Source of the DNA: Bin16 sp965206315
GTDB taxonomy: Bacteria > Chloroflexota > Dehalococcoidia > Lucifugimonadales > Australimonadaceae
Direction of reading: 5' to 3'
DNA length: 64,000 nucleotides
Assembly: GCA_965206315.1 (NCBI GenBank)
Contig: OZ242210.1
Location: 124,001 to 188,000, forward strand
This document shows, in pieces, positions 16,526 to 25,135 of the stretch (position 1 is the stretch's first letter; each line of letters opens with the position of its first letter). The translations under genes were made by a program, and so were the position numbers. A model generated the notes under the pieces. The model did no database searches. It was not told the origin of the DNA and worked only from the letters and a program-made list of their open reading frames with translations.

Positions 16526-17074
16526 TCAGCTCAGGTACTGAGCGATGACCTCGTCCAGAGGCAGGACCTCGCTGTGCAGGACGTTGCGCACGATGCGGAG
16601 CGCGTACTCTTTCACCTCCGGCGGCTCGCTCTCCCGGTGCACCATCGTGCAGTCCTCCACGACCACAACCTTGTACCGAAGCTGGAACGCGTCGGCGGAG
16701 GTCCACAGCACCGTGTTGTCGGTCGACGCCCCTGCGATGATGACCGTGTCCCGATGCATCGTGCGCAGGACGTAGTCGAGGTCGTTGTGGGAGAAGCCGC
16801 TCAGGTAGCGCTTGTAGACGAGGGTGTCCTTGTCGACCGGCTGCAGTTCCGGGATGACCTCGAGCGCCTCGGTCCCCTCCTTCATCATCACGCGGGACCA
16901 GTCGCCGACCTGGTCGCTCTCGCGCCGCATCGAGTTCACGTGGATGACCGGGACCTCGGCGGCGTACGCGGCGTCTTTGAGCCGCCGCACGTTCGCCACC
17001 ATCTCGTAGCCGTACGAGCCGGGCGCCCAGCCGTAGCCCTTCGCCATGTCCAGGATGATCAGTGCGATGTTCAT
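16526..17074 (-). CDS. Isochorismatase-like hydrolase fold protein with Thr in place of the catalytic Cys
   Basis: 182 residues of the isochorismatase-like cysteine hydrolase superfamily. Two of the usual Asp-Lys-Cys catalytic residues are present: Asp9 (LIILDMAKG) and Lys88 (LVYKRYLSGF). The nucleophile position, normally Cys in a GVxTxxCV motif, is Thr121 in GASTDNTVLW. True isochorismatases also lack Cys there, so loss need not mean inactivity, but amidase or nitrilase-like chemistry is unlikely. AAGGAGG precedes the ATG. It is tightly placed between the monooxygenase (18-base gap) and the carbonic anhydrase. Confidence 0.82.
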   Translation of the reverse strand: MNIALIILDMAKGYGWAPGSYGYEMVANVRRLKDAAYAAEVPVIHVNSMRRESDQVGDWSRVMMKEGTEALEVIPELQPVDKDTLVYKRYLSGFSHNDLDYVLRTMHRDTVIIAGASTDNTVLWTSADAFQLRYKVVVVEDCTMVHRESEPPEVKEYALRIVRNVLHSEVLPLDEVIAQYLS

Positions 17075-17092
17075 CGTTCCTCCTTCGCTCCC

Positions 17093-17959
17093 CTATCCCG
17101 CCGCTTCCTTGAAGCGGCGCAGGGCGTCGATGTGTTCATCCGCCGAACCGAGTCCCGCGCGCAGCGTGTTGAATGATACGTGCGTCGCGCCCATCTCCTG
17201 CCACGTCCCGGCATCGCGCAGCGCGCCGTCGATGCCGCCGCGCGATACGGCAACACGGGCGTCGACACCCACGTCATCCTGCGAGCGTCCCGCCTCGGCA
17301 ACGAAGTTGCGGAACGCCGCCATGCGTTCCCTGCCCTGCTCGTCCGCCTGCAACTGCGGGAACCAGCCGTCACCCATGCGCGCGATACGACGCAGCACGC
17401 CGTCCGAACGTCCGCCGCCGAACCAGATCGGGATGGGGCGCTGCACCGGCAGCGGATTGATGCCGGCGCCGGGGATGCTGTGCCACCTGCCCTGGAAGTC
17501 GACGACCTCGTTCGTCCAGAGCGCCCGCAGCAGCTCCACCTGCTCTTCGGAGCGCTTGCCACGGTCGTGGAAGTTCTCATTCAGCGCCTCGTACTCGACG
17601 TCGTTCCAGCCGATCCCGACGCCGAGGCGGAGGCGTCCGCCGCTGAGCACATCGACCTGCGCAGCCTGCTTGGCGAGGAGCGCCGTCTGGCGCTGCGGCA
17701 GGATGATGACGGCGGTGACGAGCTCGATGCGGCCAGTGAGCGCGGCGAGGTAGCCGAACGTGACCATCGGCTCGTGGAAGACGTCCCGGTAGGAGTACGG
17801 GCCCTGCCAGTCCGGCCTGCGGCTGGTGTCCGCGCCGAGCACGTGGTCGTAGAAGATGAGGTGCTCGTACCCCAGATCCTCGGCGGCCTCAGCAAACGCG
17901 CGCACCGCGCCCGGGTCCTCGCCTATCTCGTTCTGTGGGAAAACGACGCCTAGCTGCAT
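17093..17959 (-). CDS. LLM-class F420/FMN-dependent oxidoreductase
   Basis: 288 residues. The N-terminus MQLGVVFPQNEIGEDP and the AEDLGYEHLIFYDHV segment are typical of probable F420-dependent LLM enzymes, as are the LRLGVGIGWNDVEYEAL core and the GDGWFPQ loop. It is the first enzyme of a unit continuing with the isochorismatase-like protein and the carbonic anhydrase. The small antitoxin-like ORF lies 18 bases upstream. Substrate unknown. Confidence 0.86.
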   Translation of the reverse strand: MQLGVVFPQNEIGEDPGAVRAFAEAAEDLGYEHLIFYDHVLGADTSRRPDWQGPYSYRDVFHEPMVTFGYLAALTGRIELVTAVIILPQRQTALLAKQAAQVDVLSGGRLRLGVGIGWNDVEYEALNENFHDRGKRSEEQVELLRALWTNEVVDFQGRWHSIPGAGINPLPVQRPIPIWFGGGRSDGVLRRIARMGDGWFPQLQADEQGRERMAAFRNFVAEAGRSQDDVGVDARVAVSRGGIDGALRDAGTWQEMGATHVSFNTLRAGLGSADEHIDALRRFKEAAG

Positions 17960-17977
17960 GGGTACTCCAAGGTTGGC

Positions 17978-18145
17978 CTAGTCGAAAGGCTGTTCCCCAC
18001 GAATGATAGCCAACGCCACGTCGTGTGGGATGCGTCTGCCATCGTCCGCATCATGGGCAGCGAGTATATCCTCCAACTCCTCGATGCGGGCGTGGAGTGC
18101 CTCATACTGTGCTCGCGGCAGCGTAATCGTGTCAGTGTGCGACAT
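17978..18145 (-). CDS. Truncated antitoxin-like small protein (55 residues)
   Basis: The start is ATG 18145 with GGAG upstream. The sequence ITLPRAQYEALHARIEELED and RRIPHDVALAIIRGEQP resembles the N-terminal part of HigA/Xre-type antitoxins, which usually continue after GEHP into a helix-turn-helix. Here a stop follows GEQPFD, so the DNA-binding domain is missing and no toxin gene is adjacent. It may be a relic or an orphan. The call rests on a remembered pattern and is moderate. Confidence 0.5.
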   Translation of the reverse strand: MSHTDTITLPRAQYEALHARIEELEDILAAHDADDGRRIPHDVALAIIRGEQPFD

Positions 18146-18259
18146 GGACTCTCCTACGCCCAAGCCCCTCAGTCTACTCCTATCTCTGTTCCCTGAGCAG
18201 TTTTGCCTACACCTATTGAGGCACGCCCGCGTACAATCGCCGCCTGCAGAGAGCCAGCA

Positions 18260-18696
18260 ATGCCAACCTGGAAGCGCCTCCTCATCGCGTGGTTCTTCGT
18301 GCCGGTCCACCGGCTCCTGTTCCGCCTATCGAGGGGCCGTCTGCTGGGTCAACTGGAAGGCACGGGAGTGCTCATCCTCGTGACGAAGGGACGCAGAAGC
18401 GGCAAGCCCCACTCGTCGCCCCTGCTGTACTTCCGGTTCCAGGAGTCCGGCGACCTCATCGTCGTTGCTTCGAACTACGGCCGGGACCGCCATCCTGCGT
18501 GGTACCTGAACGTCGCAGCCGACCCGAACGTCTCCGTCGAGGCCGGCGGCGAGCGTTTCGCGGCCGAGGCCCGCATCACCGAGGGAGAGGAACGCACCGC
18601 GCTCTACGACAGAGTGGTCGCGGCGACCCACGCTTCGGCGTCTACTACGCCGCTACCGACCGGCGAATCCCCGTCGTTACGCTTCGCCGTTCCTGA
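18260..18696 (+). pseudogene. Ddn-like deazaflavin (F420)-dependent nitroreductase family, frameshifted
   Basis: The frame starting at ATG 18260 encodes a Ddn-like split-barrel protein: GTGVLILVTKGRRSGKPHSS, then VASNYGRDRHPAWYLNV, the F420/substrate-binding region. After YDRVVAAT (about 18627) the family's C-terminus continues in another frame as RFGVYYAATDRRIPVV, ending at 18694-18696. A single missing base in the GC-rich stretch 18615-18632 would restore a 146-residue protein of normal family length. As given, the first frame runs on to 18868 with unrelated residues. This is either a recent null mutation or a base-calling error. Confidence 0.75.
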
Positions 18697-18759
18697 TGGC
18701 GGCGGAAGTGAGACGGCGCGAGCCTACCGCACCATGAGCCAGGGCACAAATGCCCGATC

Positions 18760-20064
18760 TCAGCCTGAGGCGTCCGCCGACCCCGAGCGCCGCGCCTCAC
18801 GCTCCAGCCGCTTCCGCTCGGCGCGCTCCCGCTCCTCCGGTGGATGGACGTCCTTGAACGCCAGGTAGAGGCCGACGAGGTAGACCGACTTCAGCGCCCC
18901 CGAGGCGACGAACGGTGCGCTCGCCGAGACGGCCTGCCAGAGGACGGTCGCGAGCGACGGAGTGGCCGCGCCGACGGCCGCCTGGCTCACGTTGGTGATG
19001 CTGGCCATGGCCACGCGCTCGTCCCGGTTCACGATCGCCATCATGTACGACTGCCGGGCGGGGACGTCCATCTGCCCGAAGAACGCCCGCACGTACCAGA
19101 GGACGACCGCCAGCCAGGCCGTGGGGACGAATGGGATGGCGATCGTGGCCGCCACTGCCGGGATATGCGTGTAGATGACCGTGTTCAGCAGGCCGATCCG
19201 GTTCGCCAGGCGCGCGGCAACCCAGAGCGAAACCATGTTCAGCGCCGTCGACCCGGCGAGCACGTAGGCGACCTCACTGACATCGAAGCCGTACTCACGG
19301 TAGAACCACGCCCCCACGAGGCTGAAGAAGACGAACCGCGTCGCGAAACCGTCCACCGAGACGACGGCGGCGAGGGTGAAGATGGTCCTCCGCGACTCGA
19401 GCCGCAGAGGGTTCCGCCATCCGCCCCCGCTCACGCCCGAGTCGACCGCCGGCGAGAGGAGGCCGTACATGGCCCCGGACACGAGCATGAGCACGGCGTA
19501 GACGACGAACATGAGCTTGAAGGCCGTGATCTCGCCCACGCCGAGGAGCGGGACGAGCACGGCGGGCGCGGCCGCCCCGACCGTGCCTGCCAGCCGCGCA
19601 GCCCGCTCGCCCATACCCGCGAGCGCGAAGAGGTCCGTCCGGTGCTCGGCCGTTGTGGTGTCGGGGAGCGCCGCCTGTTCCAGCGGCTGCACCGGCCCCC
19701 TCGGCCCGCTCCCCGAGATGGCGAGGCTCCCCACGAAGAAGGAGACGAACGCCAACAGTGTGTACCGCTCCGTGAACGCGTAGCCGAGCCCGGCGAGCGC
19801 CATCATCACCGTGAACCCGACCATCAACCGGCGCCTGCCCAGCGTGTCGCCGATGAAGACGATCAGCGTGGCGAACAGGGCGCTGCCGACCGAGCCGATG
19901 GTGACCAGCAGCCCCATCTGCACGAGGCTGTAGCCCAACTCGATGAGGTAGATGCCGAAGAAGACGGCGATGAGCGACTGGGCGAATGTCCGCAGGAACC
20001 GGGCGCTGACCATCAGCCAAGCGTCCCGGGTCACCCATCCGAGCGGACGCGTCAATGCGGCCAT
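18760..20064 (-). CDS. Major facilitator superfamily transporter
   Basis: 434 residues with about 12 membrane helices in two halves. The loop-2/3 signature GDTLGRRRLMVGF (near residue 72) is the MFS motif A. The C-terminal tail after the last helix is charged (EERERAERKRLERE) and cytoplasmic. It begins eight bases after the CitE-like gene and is the last gene of the kinase/CoA-transferase/lyase unit. A carrier for the unit's acid substrate or product is likely; direction is unknown. Confidence 0.85.
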   Translation of the reverse strand: MAALTRPLGWVTRDAWLMVSARFLRTFAQSLIAVFFGIYLIELGYSLVQMGLLVTIGSVGSALFATLIVFIGDTLGRRRLMVGFTVMMALAGLGYAFTERYTLLAFVSFFVGSLAISGSGPRGPVQPLEQAALPDTTTAEHRTDLFALAGMGERAARLAGTVGAAAPAVLVPLLGVGEITAFKLMFVVYAVLMLVSGAMYGLLSPAVDSGVSGGGWRNPLRLESRRTIFTLAAVVSVDGFATRFVFFSLVGAWFYREYGFDVSEVAYVLAGSTALNMVSLWVAARLANRIGLLNTVIYTHIPAVAATIAIPFVPTAWLAVVLWYVRAFFGQMDVPARQSYMMAIVNRDERVAMASITNVSQAAVGAATPSLATVLWQAVSASAPFVASGALKSVYLVGLYLAFKDVHPPEERERAERKRLEREARRSGSADASG

Positions 20065-20072
20065 GGCCTAAG

Positions 20073-20963
20073 TCATCCCCGCGACGCGATGGCTTCGTGG
20101 CGAGCGAGGAGGCGTTGGGCACGCTGCACCACGGGCACGTCGATCATCTTCCCATCGAGTTGGAACGAGCCGCGCCCCGTCTTCTCCGCCTCGGCGTTCG
20201 CCTCGATGATGCGCTTGGCGAGGGCGACCTCCTCCTCGCCGGGGCTGAACGCCTCATTGAGCACGGGCACGACGCTCGGGTGGATGCACGATGCACCTTC
20301 CAGCCCGAACCGCCTCGCCTTGCGCGCGACCTCCCGCACGGCGTCCAGGTCCTGGTAATCGGCCACGGTGCCGAAGATGCCCAGCGCCATCACTCCCGCC
20401 GCCTTCGCCGCGTACACGGACTGCGTCTTCGGGTAGAGCAGCGTCTCGGAATCCGGCTGCATCCCCAGCGACGACGCCAGGTCCTCCGCACCGATGGTGA
20501 TGGCCGCGATGCGCGGGCTCGCCTTCGCGATCTCGCCGATCTGGAAGAATGCCTCCGGCGTCTCGACCATCGCCAGGAATGTTGTCGCGCCCACCGTCAT
20601 CCCGCGCTCCATCTCAAGGTCCGACACCATCTCGTCGAGCAGCCTGACATGGGCCGGTCCGGCGACCTTCGGCAGGACAAGGGCGTCGACCGCGGGCGAC
20701 ACGCTGGCCTCGATGTCGGGCACGGTGAGTCGCAAGGGCTGATTGACGCGCACCAGCACGTCAGCGCCCGCCTGACCGACCCGCTCCGCAGCCGCCTGCA
20801 CACCCGACCGCGCCGACTCCTTCTCCCCGGGTGGAACCGAGTCCTCCAAGTCGAGGATGATGCCGTCGGCGCCCCGCTCGTGGGCCCTGGCGAGATAGCG
20901 TTCGACGTTCGCCGGCACGTACAGCAGCGACCGCCACACCGGGAGCTTCCGTTCGTCGGTCAT
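20073..20963 (-). CDS. CitE/HpcH-family acyl-CoA lyase
   Basis: 296 residues of the HpcH/HpaI/CitE family, in the citrate lyase beta-subunit or malyl-/citramalyl-CoA lyase branch. Signatures: RSLLYVPANVERYL, DGIILDLEDSVPPGEK, AMVETPEAFFQIG and IGAEDLASSLG with the Mg-binding Glu and Asp, and SCIHPSVVPVLNEAF. The start ATG (20961-20963) overlaps the CoA-transferase stop as ATGA, so the pair is coupled: the transferase would activate a hydroxy-diacid and this enzyme cleave it to a CoA ester plus a 2-oxo acid such as glyoxylate or pyruvate (inference). Confidence 0.86.
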   Translation of the reverse strand: MTDERKLPVWRSLLYVPANVERYLARAHERGADGIILDLEDSVPPGEKESARSGVQAAAERVGQAGADVLVRVNQPLRLTVPDIEASVSPAVDALVLPKVAGPAHVRLLDEMVSDLEMERGMTVGATTFLAMVETPEAFFQIGEIAKASPRIAAITIGAEDLASSLGMQPDSETLLYPKTQSVYAAKAAGVMALGIFGTVADYQDLDAVREVARKARRFGLEGASCIHPSVVPVLNEAFSPGEEEVALAKRIIEANAEAEKTGRGSFQLDGKMIDVPVVQRAQRLLARHEAIASRG

Positions 20964-22180
20964 CCGATAACACCTCGCGCTCGAAGATCGGCCATCTCCT
21001 CGGCGGAGACACCCGCGCCGCCGAAGATCTCGTCGTTGTGCTGCCCCAGCCTGGGCGCGGGGTAGCGGAACGTCCCCGGCGTTCGCGAGAGCCGGGGCAC
21101 GACGTTGTGCGTCGGGACCGTTCCCACGTCCTCGTCGGGCAGGTCGACGACCACCTCGCGCTCGATGACGTGGGGGTCGTCGAGGAACTGGGAGATGTCG
21201 TAGACGGGCCCGGCGGTCACACCCGCGGCGTTGAACGCGGCGAGCGCCTCGTCCAGTCCGCGCTCGGCCATCCAGCCTCCGACGATGGCGTCGACCTCGT
21301 CCCGGTGCCGCACCCGCTGGGCGTTGTTCCGGAAGCGCGGGTCGTCGATCGCGTCCTCCCTGCCGACCACCCGGAACACGCGCTCCGCCATCGACTGGAT
21401 CGACGCTGACAGCGCCACCCACTTGCCGTCCTTGGTGGCGTAGACGTTGCGAGGCGACGCCGTGTTGGAGGCGCTGCCCACGCGCTGCTTCACACTGCCG
21501 TCGACCTTGTACCCTGCTGCATCCGCACCGAGGATGGAGAAGACGGGTTCGAGGAGCGAGAGGTCGATGACCTGCCCCGCTCCGCCCTTCACCTCGCGCT
21601 CACGCAGGGCGATCAGCACGGCCATTGCGCCGTACAGGCCCGCGGCCATGTCGGCCAGCGCCATCGGCGGCAGGACGGGCTCGCGGTCGGGGAAGCCGTT
21701 CCGGTCGGCGAACCCGGACATCGCCTCCACCAGCGTGCCGAAACCCGGACGGTCCCGGTACGGCCCCGTCTGACCGAACCCGGAGACGCGCACGACGACC
21801 AGGCCGGGGTTGTCCGCATGCAGCACCTCCGGGGCTAGCCCCATCTCTTCCAGCCGGCCAGGTATGAAATTCTCAACGAGCACGTCGGCGCTCGCGGCCA
21901 GCCGCCGCACGAGCGCGCGCCCCTCGTCCTCCCGCAGGTTGACCGACACGCTCTTCTTGTTGCGGCAGTACGTCTTCCAGTGCGTCTGAACGAAGCTGTC
22001 GCCCCAGGCCCGCAGCGGGTCGCCGTTCGGCAGCGCCTCGATCTTGACGACCTCGGCGCCGAAGTCGGCGAGTTGGAGGGTCAGCATGTTCCCCGCCACG
22101 AGCCGCGACATGTCGAGCACGCGCAGACCATCCAGCGGCCCGCGGTCGTCGGGATCGAACTGCCTGGCGTGAAGTCCCAT
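20960..22180 (-). CDS. CaiB/BaiF family III CoA-transferase
   Basis: 406 residues. The N-terminal GPLDGLRVLDMSRLVAGNML and DFGAEVVKIE, the LVENFIPGRLEEMGL segment and the catalytic Asp in PPMALADMAAGLYGAM mark a family III CoA-transferase, which moves CoA between carboxylic acids through an aspartyl thioester. It is 51 bases after glycerate kinase and coupled to the CitE-like lyase. GGAG stands before the ATG. Donor and acceptor acids are not readable. Confidence 0.88.
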   Translation of the reverse strand: MGLHARQFDPDDRGPLDGLRVLDMSRLVAGNMLTLQLADFGAEVVKIEALPNGDPLRAWGDSFVQTHWKTYCRNKKSVSVNLREDEGRALVRRLAASADVLVENFIPGRLEEMGLAPEVLHADNPGLVVVRVSGFGQTGPYRDRPGFGTLVEAMSGFADRNGFPDREPVLPPMALADMAAGLYGAMAVLIALREREVKGGAGQVIDLSLLEPVFSILGADAAGYKVDGSVKQRVGSASNTASPRNVYATKDGKWVALSASIQSMAERVFRVVGREDAIDDPRFRNNAQRVRHRDEVDAIVGGWMAERGLDEALAAFNAAGVTAGPVYDISQFLDDPHVIEREVVVDLPDEDVGTVPTHNVVPRLSRTPGTFRYPAPRLGQHNDEIFGGAGVSAEEMADLRARGVIG

Positions 22181-22231
22181 GCTCCGCAGCTCCTCTCTCC
22201 GCGATTCTACCGCCCCGCCGCCAACGGAAGG

Positions 22232-23386
22232 CTAACCGTCCTGCCTGAAGACCGTGCTTCCCGCCTTCATGGACCGCATCACCTCGGCTGCGGCATCCGC
22301 GATGAGCTCACCGGCGCGAGCCGACGCCTCATCCAGGGTCATCGGAGCAGTGAGGATGGACACAACCGCGTCGATACCCTCCGCATGGACGTCTTCGAAC
22401 CCCTTGCCGAGAGAGCCGCAGACGGCCAGCACCGGGATACCTCTTCGTTTCGCTCGCCGTGCGACTCCGATCGGGGCCTTGTTGTAGACGGTCTGAAAGT
22501 CGATCCGGCCTTCACCGGTGATCACTAGGTCGGCGCCTTCCAGCTTTCCGTCCAGTCCGACATGGTCCAGTACGATGTCCACGCCCGCCCGCAGTGAACC
22601 TCCGAGGAACGCCATCATTCCCCCGCCAAGTCCGCCGGCAGCGCCCGAGCCGGGAACGGTGTCGATGCTCGTTCCGGTATCGCGTTCAACGACCCTCGCG
22701 AAGTTCTCCAAGGCCGCGTCCAACCGCTCAACGAGGTCGGGCGTCGCTCCCTTCTGCGGGCCGTACACCGCCGATGCACCCTCGGGGCCGGTGAGCGGGT
22801 TCGATACGTCGCATGCTACTGAGAACCGAGCCTCCATCACTCTCTGGTCCAGTCCCGACAGGTCTACCTTCCGGAGGTCGGCAAGCGCCGCTCCCCCCGG
22901 TGGAAGGTCTTTCCCGGTCTCATCCAGTAGCCGGACGCCCAAGGCCTGGGCCATCCCCGCGCCGCCATCGTTCGTTGCGCTGCCGCCGATGCCCACGATG
23001 AAGCTGCGAAAGCCAGCGTCGAGCGCCGCGCGGAGCACCTCACCGAGCCCGTACGTGGTTGCGCGCAGTGGGTCGCGTTCAGCGAGCGAGAGCATTGCAA
23101 GACCAGAGGTACGCGCCATCTCAATCACGGCGGTCTGCCCATCGCCGAGCGCGCCCCACTCCGCCGCGACCGGCTTTCCGATGGGGCCTGTCACCGTCGT
23201 GGAACGAATCTCCCCGCCGGTTGCGTCAACAAGCGTCTCGAGCGTTCCATCGCCGCCGTCCGCCACCGGCACGAGAACAGTCTCAGCGTCCGGTACGACC
23301 CGCAGCACCCCTTCTTCCATGGCCGTGGCGGCATCGAGCGCCGAGATGCTTCCCTTGAAGCTCTGCGGTGCGATGACAACCTTCAT
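22232..23386 (-). CDS. Glycerate 2-kinase (GlxK/GarK family)
   Basis: 384 residues. KVVIAPQSFKGSISALDAA at the N-terminus, VPVADGGDGTLETLV, FIVGIGGSATNDGGAGMAQA and DLVITGEGRIDFQT are the family landmarks. It phosphorylates D-glycerate, giving 2-phosphoglycerate in the known GarK/GlxK branch. The start is ATG 23384-23386, directly after a GTG, with GGAAGGG upstream. It is divergent from the TPP enzyme across 115 bases and heads the unit with CoA-transferase, lyase and MFS carrier. In glyoxylate pathways it acts after tartronate-semialdehyde reductase, which is not in the window. Confidence 0.9.
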   Translation of the reverse strand: MKVVIAPQSFKGSISALDAATAMEEGVLRVVPDAETVLVPVADGGDGTLETLVDATGGEIRSTTVTGPIGKPVAAEWGALGDGQTAVIEMARTSGLAMLSLAERDPLRATTYGLGEVLRAALDAGFRSFIVGIGGSATNDGGAGMAQALGVRLLDETGKDLPPGGAALADLRKVDLSGLDQRVMEARFSVACDVSNPLTGPEGASAVYGPQKGATPDLVERLDAALENFARVVERDTGTSIDTVPGSGAAGGLGGGMMAFLGGSLRAGVDIVLDHVGLDGKLEGADLVITGEGRIDFQTVYNKAPIGVARRAKRRGIPVLAVCGSLGKGFEDVHAEGIDAVVSILTAPMTLDEASARAGELIADAAAEVMRSMKAGSTVFRQDG

Positions 23387-23501
23387 CACTTACCCTTCCT
23401 CACTCTTCACGAACGGACTGTGAGGATACAGGAGAGAAGGTATGCCATCGGCGGCTACAATGCGGGCGGCGGACCCGCCTGTCGGACGCAAGGAGGAGAC
23501 C

Positions 23502-25127
23502 ATGAAGGCCTTGGAAGCGATGGCTGAGATCCTGAAGCGGGAGGGGGTCGAGTACCTCTTCTGTTATCCGACGACCGACCTGATAGACGCCGTTGCCGAC
23601 GCCGGCATCAGGCCCATCGTCTGCCGCCAGGAGCGCGTCGGCCTCGGCATGGCGGACGGCCTCAGCCGCGCCAGCAACGGCTCGAAGATCGGGGTGTTCG
23701 CGATGCAGGCGGGGCCGGGCGCGGAGAACGCGTTCGCCGGGGTGACGACGGCCTACGCGGACTCGTCGCCGCTCCTCGTGCTGCCGTCGGGCTACCCGCG
23801 CGACCGCGAGGGCTGGCCCCGCTACTTCACGGCGGAGCGCGGCTACCGCAACGTGACCAAGTGGCTCGAGACCATCAACGTACCCGAGCAGACCGACGAC
23901 GCGATGCGGCGCGCCTTCTCCCGGCTGCGCAACGGCAGGCCGGGCCCGGTGATGGTCGAGCTGCCGACCGACGTCGCCGAGCTGGACATCGGCGAGACGG
24001 GCTACGAGCCGGTTACGTCGACGTGCACCCTCGCAGACCCGCGAGACGTGGAGCGCGCCGCCCGTGCTCTGGCCAACGCCAACGCTCCGGTGATACTGGC
24101 CGGGCAGGGCATCCTTTGGGCCGGAGCGACGGACGAGGTCGTTGAGTTGGCCGAGATGCTGGGGGCGCCCGTGGCGGCGACACTCCTCGGCAAGAGCGCA
24201 TTCCCCGAGACCCACGCGCTCTCCATCGGTACAGCTTCGACCTCGACCTCTCCCATGGTGCGGAGCTTCCTGGACAGGGCCGACGTCATCCTCGCCGTGG
24301 GAGCGAGCCTGGCCAAGCACCAGATGAACCTGCCCCTGCCGGAAGGCCGGACCATCATCCAACTCACCAACGACGAGGCGGACCTGAACCGGAACTACGC
24401 TGCCGCTCACCCCCTGCTGGCCGACGCCAGGTTGGGCGTGCGCCAGCTCATAGACGCCGTCAGCGACATGGGCGGGGCGAACGCCGGTCGGCGGTCCGCG
24501 GTCGAGGCAGAGGTTGCGTCGATGTACAGCGCGTGGGTCGATCAGTGGCGCGACAAGCTCGAATCGGAGCACGCGCCCATCAACCCGTACCGGGTGGTCT
24601 GGGAGTTGAACCGCACCATCCCGGCAGACGAGGCCATCGTCACCCACGACTCCGGCAGCCCGCGCGACCAGATGGTCCCGTTCTACCGGTCGGGCGGGCC
24701 GCGCAGCTACATCGGCTGGGGCAAGTCCCATGCGCTCGGCACGGGCCTCGGCTTCGCGATGGGCGCCAAGCTCGCCGAACCGGACAAGGTCTGCATCAAC
24801 TGGATGGGCGACGCCGCATTCGGCATGACGGGCCTCGACTTCGAGACCGCCGTGCGCAACAACATCCCGATCATCACGATGGTGTCGAACAACTCGACGA
24901 TGGCCATCGAGACGAAGCGGCTTATCGGCTCCCACGAGAAGTACGGCACACGGGACGTGGGCGGCAACTACGCCGACCTCGCGCGCTCGCTGGGCGGCTG
25001 GGCGGAGCGCGTCGAAGACCCGGAGGAGGTCGGCCCCGCGATCCTGCGCGCCCGCCGCGCCACCGAGGAGGGCCAGGCAGCGTTGCTGGAGTTCATCACG
25101 TCGGCTGAGACGGCGCTGAACCGCTAG
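23502..25127 (+). CDS. Thiamine-diphosphate-dependent enzyme (acetolactate synthase/carboligase-like)
   Basis: 541 residues with the three-domain ThDP layout. The activating Glu is in VCRQERVGLGMADG near residue 45. The central domain (about 180-320) is of the FAD/transhydrogenase-like type, and the C-terminal metal motif reads MGDAAFGMTGLDFETA followed by MVSNNS. Relatives include acetolactate synthase, glyoxylate carboligase, sulfopyruvate decarboxylase and benzoylformate decarboxylase; the exact reaction is not certain. The start is set by AAGGAGGAG eight bases upstream. Co-transcribed with the aldolase at 25136 and divergent from glycerate kinase, which fits a 2-oxo-acid route to glycerate. 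Confidence 0.84.
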   Translation: MKALEAMAEILKREGVEYLFCYPTTDLIDAVADAGIRPIVCRQERVGLGMADGLSRASNGSKIGVFAMQAGPGAENAFAGVTTAYADSSPLLVLPSGYPRDREGWPRYFTAERGYRNVTKWLETINVPEQTDDAMRRAFSRLRNGRPGPVMVELPTDVAELDIGETGYEPVTSTCTLADPRDVERAARALANANAPVILAGQGILWAGATDEVVELAEMLGAPVAATLLGKSAFPETHALSIGTASTSTSPMVRSFLDRADVILAVGASLAKHQMNLPLPEGRTIIQLTNDEADLNRNYAAAHPLLADARLGVRQLIDAVSDMGGANAGRRSAVEAEVASMYSAWVDQWRDKLESEHAPINPYRVVWELNRTIPADEAIVTHDSGSPRDQMVPFYRSGGPRSYIGWGKSHALGTGLGFAMGAKLAEPDKVCINWMGDAAFGMTGLDFETAVRNNIPIITMVSNNSTMAIETKRLIGSHEKYGTRDVGGNYADLARSLGGWAERVEDPEEVGPAILRARRATEEGQAALLEFITSAETALNR

Positions 25128-25135
25128 GAATCTTC

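Noticed and set aside
23400..24935. Long minus-strand open frame across the ThDP enzyme
   Set aside because: Antisense to a clear ThDP-dependent enzyme, with no recognisable features of its own.
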